Shown in pieces: positions 22,845-22,977 of a stretch of 22,977 bases of DNA. Positions within the stretch are counted from its first letter, which is position 1. Each line of letters opens with the position of its first letter. The notes beneath the pieces were generated by a model. The model was not told where the DNA came from. It made no database searches and saw only the letters and a list, made by a program, of their open reading frames with translations. The position numbers and the translations under genes are program-made. Source of the DNA: CAYPHJ01 sp964410485 (GTDB lineage Bacteria > Desulfobacterota > Binatia > UBA9968); the NCBI GenBank assembly GCA_964410485.1, contig CAYPHJ010000076.1, positions 1-22,977 of the forward strand, in the 5' to 3' direction.

Positions 22845-22977
22845 CTAACCTCGGATCAGTTGATTTGCTTTTTGTCGCAGTAGCTCAAGGCTGAAAATCG
22901 GTGTGAGAACTTGTTTGATCGCTCGATTAGAAACCCGTCTTCGACGTTGGATCTCCTTACGCTTGCTCCAGATCCTG
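22845..22977 (-). CDS. C-terminal fragment of a probable glycosyltransferase (runs off the window)
   Basis: The minus strand is open from the window edge to a TAG at 22845-22847, giving 43 codons. The peptide is strongly basic and reads RIWSKRKEIQRRRRVSNRAI, ending KANQLIRG. The pattern W-x-K-R-x-x-I-Q-x-x-R-x-V-S is a familiar C-terminal signature of family 2 glycosyltransferases (rhamnosyltransferase-like), which fits the sugar-transfer genes downstream. The catalytic part is outside the window, so the call rests on this tail alone. Confidence 0.55.
   Translation of the reverse strand, partial: RIWSKRKEIQRRRRVSNRAIKQVLTPIFSLELLRQKANQLIRG

Noticed and set aside
22834..22884. Plus-strand mini-ORF with good Shine-Dalgarno (AGGGAG before ATG, 16 codons)
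   Set aside because: It is very short, has no recognisable product, and largely lies opposite the glycosyltransferase tail and its stop.

Overview
The window comes from a Gram-negative (diderm) bacterium of moderate GC content. The evidence is a complete-looking type II secretion system (T2SS) gene set with an outer-membrane secretin, together with polyprenyl-phosphate-linked exopolysaccharide genes. I cannot name the lineage from sequence alone. The combination of T2SS, molybdo-hydroxylase (CO dehydrogenase type) maturation genes and spacers full of short repeats would suit an uncultured Desulfobacterota-, Binatota- or Methylomirabilota-like organism, but that is a guess. Every gene I can support is on the minus strand, so transcription runs from high to low coordinates. 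I see no tRNA, rRNA, CRISPR array, insertion sequence or phage gene.

In the order of transcription: (1) 22977-20292 holds the last 43 codons of a probable glycosyltransferase, a 454-bp spacer, and a secreted protein made of a seven-bladed FG-GAP/VCBS propeller plus two tandem 153-residue domains, closed by a clear intrinsic terminator. (2) 20146-17547 holds a sigma70-like promoter, a family 4 glycosyltransferase and an overlapping WcaJ/WbaP-type polyprenyl-phosphate sugar phosphotransferase, which together look like the initiating end of an exopolysaccharide pathway. (3) 17360-4456 holds a good sigma70-like promoter directly in front of a small mannose-6-phosphate-isomerase-like cupin, then gspE-F-G-H-I-J-K-L-M-C-D. 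Most junctions overlap by 1-56 bp, so most of this block should be one translationally coupled operon. (4) 4455-4029 is a 427-bp spacer with hairpins. (5) 4028-311 holds a MoxR-type AAA+ ATPase (CoxD-like), a VWA protein (CoxE-like) and two XdhC-family genes. This is a maturation set for a molybdenum hydroxylase such as CO dehydrogenase; the structural coxMSL genes are not in the window.

The T2SS genes would build the cytoplasmic ATPase (E), the inner-membrane platform (F, L, M, C), the pseudopilus (G major; H, I, J, K minor or tip) and the secretin (D). Prepilin peptidase, GspN and a GspS pilotin are not seen here. The secretin is unusual. It carries an approximately 105-residue Pro/Gly-rich insertion and, after a long linker, a C-terminal SPOR domain of the kind that binds denuded peptidoglycan.

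The other striking signal is in the spacers. At nearly every non-overlapping junction there are degenerate tandem arrays of 7-8 bp units, of several unrelated sequence families, plus compact palindromic elements. In two places these arrays run into genes and encode the over-long leader peptides of the pseudopilins GspK and GspG, a segment that prepilin peptidase would cut off.
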